Below the pieces are notes generated by a model, which saw nothing but the letters and a program-made list of their open reading frames with translations, searched no databases and was not told the DNA's origin. 6,371 nt of DNA from Actinomycetota bacterium (GTDB taxonomy: Bacteria > Actinomycetota > Actinomycetes > Nanopelagicales > Nanopelagicaceae). Shown here in pieces: positions 4,637-6,371 of the stretch. The DNA lies in NCBI GenBank assembly GCA_009703165.1, contig WLGP01000055.1:1-6371 (forward strand), written 5' to 3'. A program made the position numbers and the translations under genes. Positions within the stretch are counted from its first letter, which is position 1. Each line of letters begins with the position of its first letter.

Positions 4637-6340
4637 TTAGCTACTTCGGCGCAAGGCGATTTGAGCCTTGATCCTTGCGAGTCTGTCTTGTCTGGCTTGA
4701 ATCACATTCATTTCTTGGGTGATAACTTCTTGAATTGCTTTGTAGGAAGAGCGGTTAGCAGGCGGCTGTTTCTTAACTGCATTTGTGAGCGTCGCCTTGT
4801 ACTTGCTCTCTGCAGGGATTAAGCCGATTTCAACAAGACTATTTGAGTAAATCAATTCCACTCGCTCTGAGGCGATAACGTCTACTAGTTCGTACTTGCG
4901 TGACACCTTGAGAACTTGGGTAATGTCCGATCTCAAGAGTGGACTTAAACTAAAAATCTCAGATTGAAATTCACCAATGTTTTTAGGTGTGATTCCCGAA
5001 ATCTCAGCTTTTGCAAATAGGTCAGCTGTTAGGTCTCTTCCATCATTGATCTTTCCCAACAAATCGGCGCGTGCAATTCTCCTTTCAGCATCACGTTTTG
5101 CAGCTGCAACAAGTGCTAACGTCGAATCACTCTGCGTTGGTGTGTTTGCGTTTACGGTAAGAGTAAATGTTCTAGATGCCGTTCCCCATGAGTTAGTAGC
5201 GATGATTGTGTAGCTGGTTGCGGCAGCAGCGGTGGTTGGAGTTCCAGAAAGTAATCCTGTCGAAGAGTCAAAAGATAAACCTGAAGGAATTGTTGGCGAG
5301 ATTGAAAATGAATCCACAGTTTCGCCAGTTGATGTCAGTGTGTAACCTGTGATTGCAACATTCACTGTGCTGATCTCTGATGAAGATGAGAGCGTAAAGG
5401 CAGGAGCATCACCCAGGGAAACTCTCAGACCATTCCAATCTGATCCATCAATACCGAAGCCAGAAGCGGATCGAGAGACATATGCGGTTGGGGTTTCTGA
5501 CGTTGATATGAATGCAAAGGGATTAGAACCAACCGTCGGTGCAGTATTGCCTGAAAAAGACACAAAATAGAGCGACGAGTTATCACTAAAGGCATTCGAG
5601 CCAATACTTGCGACCTCATTTCCAAAAAAGACGGTTGTAAGCGCAGGATTACTGCTGAATGCATAGTCATCAATTGTGGTTACAGAGTTTCCAATTCTCA
5701 CAAAAGTAAGCGCAGTATTTCCAAAGAACGCTTCGGCACCAATAGTTGTGACAGAGTTAGGAATTGTGACAGAAGTTAGTCCGCTTTCTCTAAATGCACC
5801 TACACCAATAGTTGTTACAGAGTTAGGGATTGTGATGGCAGTTATCCCTGCCCCAAAAAAAGCCGCTGGTCCAATCGATACTAAAGTGTTTGGGAGAGTT
5901 ACATTTATGATTGATCTGCTGAAGTTATTGTAGAAAGCTTGGGAAGGAAGGCTCACTATTCCTTCCTCAATCACCACGGTCGCCAAGTTTTCGATTTGCT
6001 GAAAAGCGGCATCGCCTATTGTGGTTACACTGCCTGGGATAGAAATTGACGTTAAACCAGTCCCGGCAAAAGCGTTGCTGCCTATTCGTACAACCGAATT
6101 TGGAATACTGATCGAGGTGAGTGAAGTATTGTTCGAAAATGCACTGTCAGCAATCTCGGTTACTTCACTTGGAATCGTGATTGAACCATTGCAATCAGGG
6201 GAAGATTCAACGATATTCGGAGTATTTCTCACAAGGCAGTCGTTATCACCTGGTGCAGATGGAGGACCAGATGCGCTCGATTGAGGAGCGGAAATTCCAA
6301 TCAGTGATGCCGTGAAGAGAAGAAGGATGAAGGCGCGCAT
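4637..6340 (-). CDS. Secreted BspA-type leucine-rich repeat protein with Ig-like domain and unrecognised C-terminal region
   Basis: A probable exported surface or extracellular protein of 567 residues. Residues 1-23 look like a signal peptide: Arg2, a hydrophobic core FILLLFTASLIGIS, and likely cleavage after SSA. Cys35 and Cys50 flank the entry to the repeats and could form a disulfide. Residues about 54-275 hold roughly ten BspA-like (LRR_5 type) repeats of 22-25 residues with the pattern IPNSVTTIGxxAF. A linker with WNGL (302-305) leads to an Ig-like He_PIG-type domain (343-396: IPSGLSFDSSTGLLSGTP, then TFTLTV). Residues about 404-567 are charged and Ala/Lys/Arg-rich, probably helical, and not a domain I recognise. 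No LPXTG motif or C-terminal membrane anchor is seen, so attachment is unclear. BspA-type repeats often mediate binding, but no ligand can be inferred. I chose ATG 6340 because AGGGAG lies ten bases upstream; GTG 6349 would be one base from it. Three sampled lines in its 5' and middle part gave about 40-43% GC and a fourth 48%; three from the first exporter spanned 42-60%. Confidence 0.88.
   Translation of the reverse strand: MRAFILLLFTASLIGISAPQSSASGPPSAPGDNDCLVRNTPNIVESSPDCNGSITIPSEVTEIADSAFSNNTSLTSISIPNSVVRIGSNAFAGTGLTSISIPGSVTTIGDAAFQQIENLATVVIEEGIVSLPSQAFYNNFSRSIINVTLPNTLVSIGPAAFFGAGITAITIPNSVTTIGVGAFRESGLTSVTIPNSVTTIGAEAFFGNTALTFVRIGNSVTTIDDYAFSSNPALTTVFFGNEVASIGSNAFSDNSSLYFVSFSGNTAPTVGSNPFAFISTSETPTAYVSRSASGFGIDGSDWNGLRVSLGDAPAFTLSSSSEISTVNVAITGYTLTSTGETVDSFSISPTIPSGLSFDSSTGLLSGTPTTAAAATSYTIIATNSWGTASRTFTLTVNANTPTQSDSTLALVAAAKRDAERRIARADLLGKINDGRDLTADLFAKAEISGITPKNIGEFQSEIFSLSPLLRSDITQVLKVSRKYELVDVIASERVELIYSNSLVEIGLIPAESKYKATLTNAVKKQPPANRSSYKAIQEVITQEMNVIQARQDRLARIKAQIALRRSS
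5516..6181 (-). repeat. Coding tandem repeats: about ten BspA-like LRR units
   Basis: The repeats encode the pattern (I/V)x(I/L)PxxVxxIGxxAF. The closing Phe falls at protein residues 68, 91, 113, 136, 161, 183, 205, 228, 251 and 275, a spacing of 22-25. Units six and seven are the most regular (ITIPNSVTTIG and VTIPNSVTTIG); the fourth and the last two are degenerate. The array is continuous in frame with no stop. Confidence 0.85.
5738..5844 (-). repeat. Near-identical 66-base repeat units within the LRR array
   Basis: The 41 bases at 5738-5778 match those at 5804-5844 at 36 positions. The offset is exactly 66 bases, or one 22-residue repeat. These blocks encode the ITIPNSVTTIG and VTIPNSVTTIG cores. 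Other units are much less alike in DNA, so this pair suggests a fairly recent duplication or gene conversion. Confidence 0.7.
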
Positions 6341-6350
6341 TATTTTCACG

Positions 6351-6356
6351 CTCCCT
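6351..6356 (-). promoter_or_regulatory. Ribosome binding site of the repeat-protein gene
   Basis: AGGGAG on the minus strand lies ten bases before ATG 6340 and one base before GTG 6349. The spacing supports the ATG. The promoter must lie beyond the right edge; the remaining bases to 6371 show no clear -10. Confidence 0.5.
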
Positions 6357-6371
6357 GCGTTTGCTCTTCCC

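Noticed and set aside
4637..4720. Cell-wall sorting signal or membrane anchor at the repeat-protein C-terminus
   Set aside because: The last residues are charged (RLARIKAQIALRRSS) with no LPXTG and no hydrophobic segment.
4580..4822. Plus-strand open frame covering the intergenic region and the end of the repeat-protein gene
   Set aside because: Most of it is antisense to the charged C-terminal region, there is no Shine-Dalgarno sequence or recognisable domain, and its start lies just before the nested hairpin.
5516..6181. Regularly spaced repeats resembling a CRISPR or satellite array
   Set aside because: The period is a multiple of three within an open coding frame, and the repeat encodes the LRR pattern IPNSVTTIG. 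Units diverge and there are no unique spacers.
5676..6284. Plus-strand open frames opposite the LRR repeats (for example 5676-5933 and 6021-6284)
   Set aside because: They are mirror frames of the repeat-coding strand, with repetitive VVTELGIV-type sequence, no ribosome binding site and no domain. The minus-strand protein has a signal peptide and known repeats.
6341..6349. GTG at 6349 as the repeat-protein start
   Set aside because: AGGGAG ends one base before it, too close for initiation. ATG 6340 at ten bases is more plausible; both give a signal peptide.
1..6371. Mobile element, phage, toxin-antitoxin or defence genes
   Set aside because: All six frames are accounted for by transporters, a Bax-inhibitor protein and the repeat protein. 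I saw no transposase, integrase, terminal repeats, nuclease or small paired genes.

Overview
The window looks like a chromosomal segment of a moderate-GC actinobacterium. I infer the freshwater acI lineage (Nanopelagicales, Planktophila-like), without proof. The grounds are an actinobacterial-type Bax-inhibitor membrane protein with the SSNPVLSR N-terminus, a DrrA-type ABC ATPase, frequent GTG starts, a probable leaderless promoter, very short intergenic spaces, and a secreted BspA-like repeat protein with an Ig-like domain. I see no rRNA, tRNA, insertion sequence, integrase, CRISPR array or origin. No stretch over 150 bases lacks a gene.

Left part (1-3695): a drug-export style region. A DrrA-like ABC ATPase (minus strand, cut by the left edge) is divergent from a tandem pair of major facilitator exporters on the plus strand: a 14-segment DHA2-type protein (861-2462), then after 15 bases a 12-segment DHA1-type protein (2478-3695). 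The ABC gene and the first exporter share an 80-base intergenic region with a candidate leaderless promoter for the ATPase, a weaker promoter for the exporters, and a small inverted repeat that could be an operator. No transcriptional regulator is encoded in the window, so any control acts from elsewhere.

Middle (3692-4562): a Bax inhibitor-1/YccA family integral membrane protein on the minus strand, converging on the second exporter with a 4-base overlap of their ends. A strong hairpin followed by a T-rich tract in the minus direction lies inside the last codons of the second exporter. It is probably the terminator of the Bax-inhibitor gene. The Bax-inhibitor start is best placed at the second GTG (4477), which has a good ribosome binding site.

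Right part (4589-6371): a secreted protein of about 567 residues on the minus strand. It has a signal peptide, about ten BspA-type leucine-rich repeats, a linker with a WNGL motif, a He_PIG-type Ig-like domain, and a charged, probably helical C-terminal region of about 160 residues that I do not recognise. It has no visible cell-wall sorting signal or C-terminal membrane anchor. It is the most interesting item here. I found no convincing new defence or mobile system.
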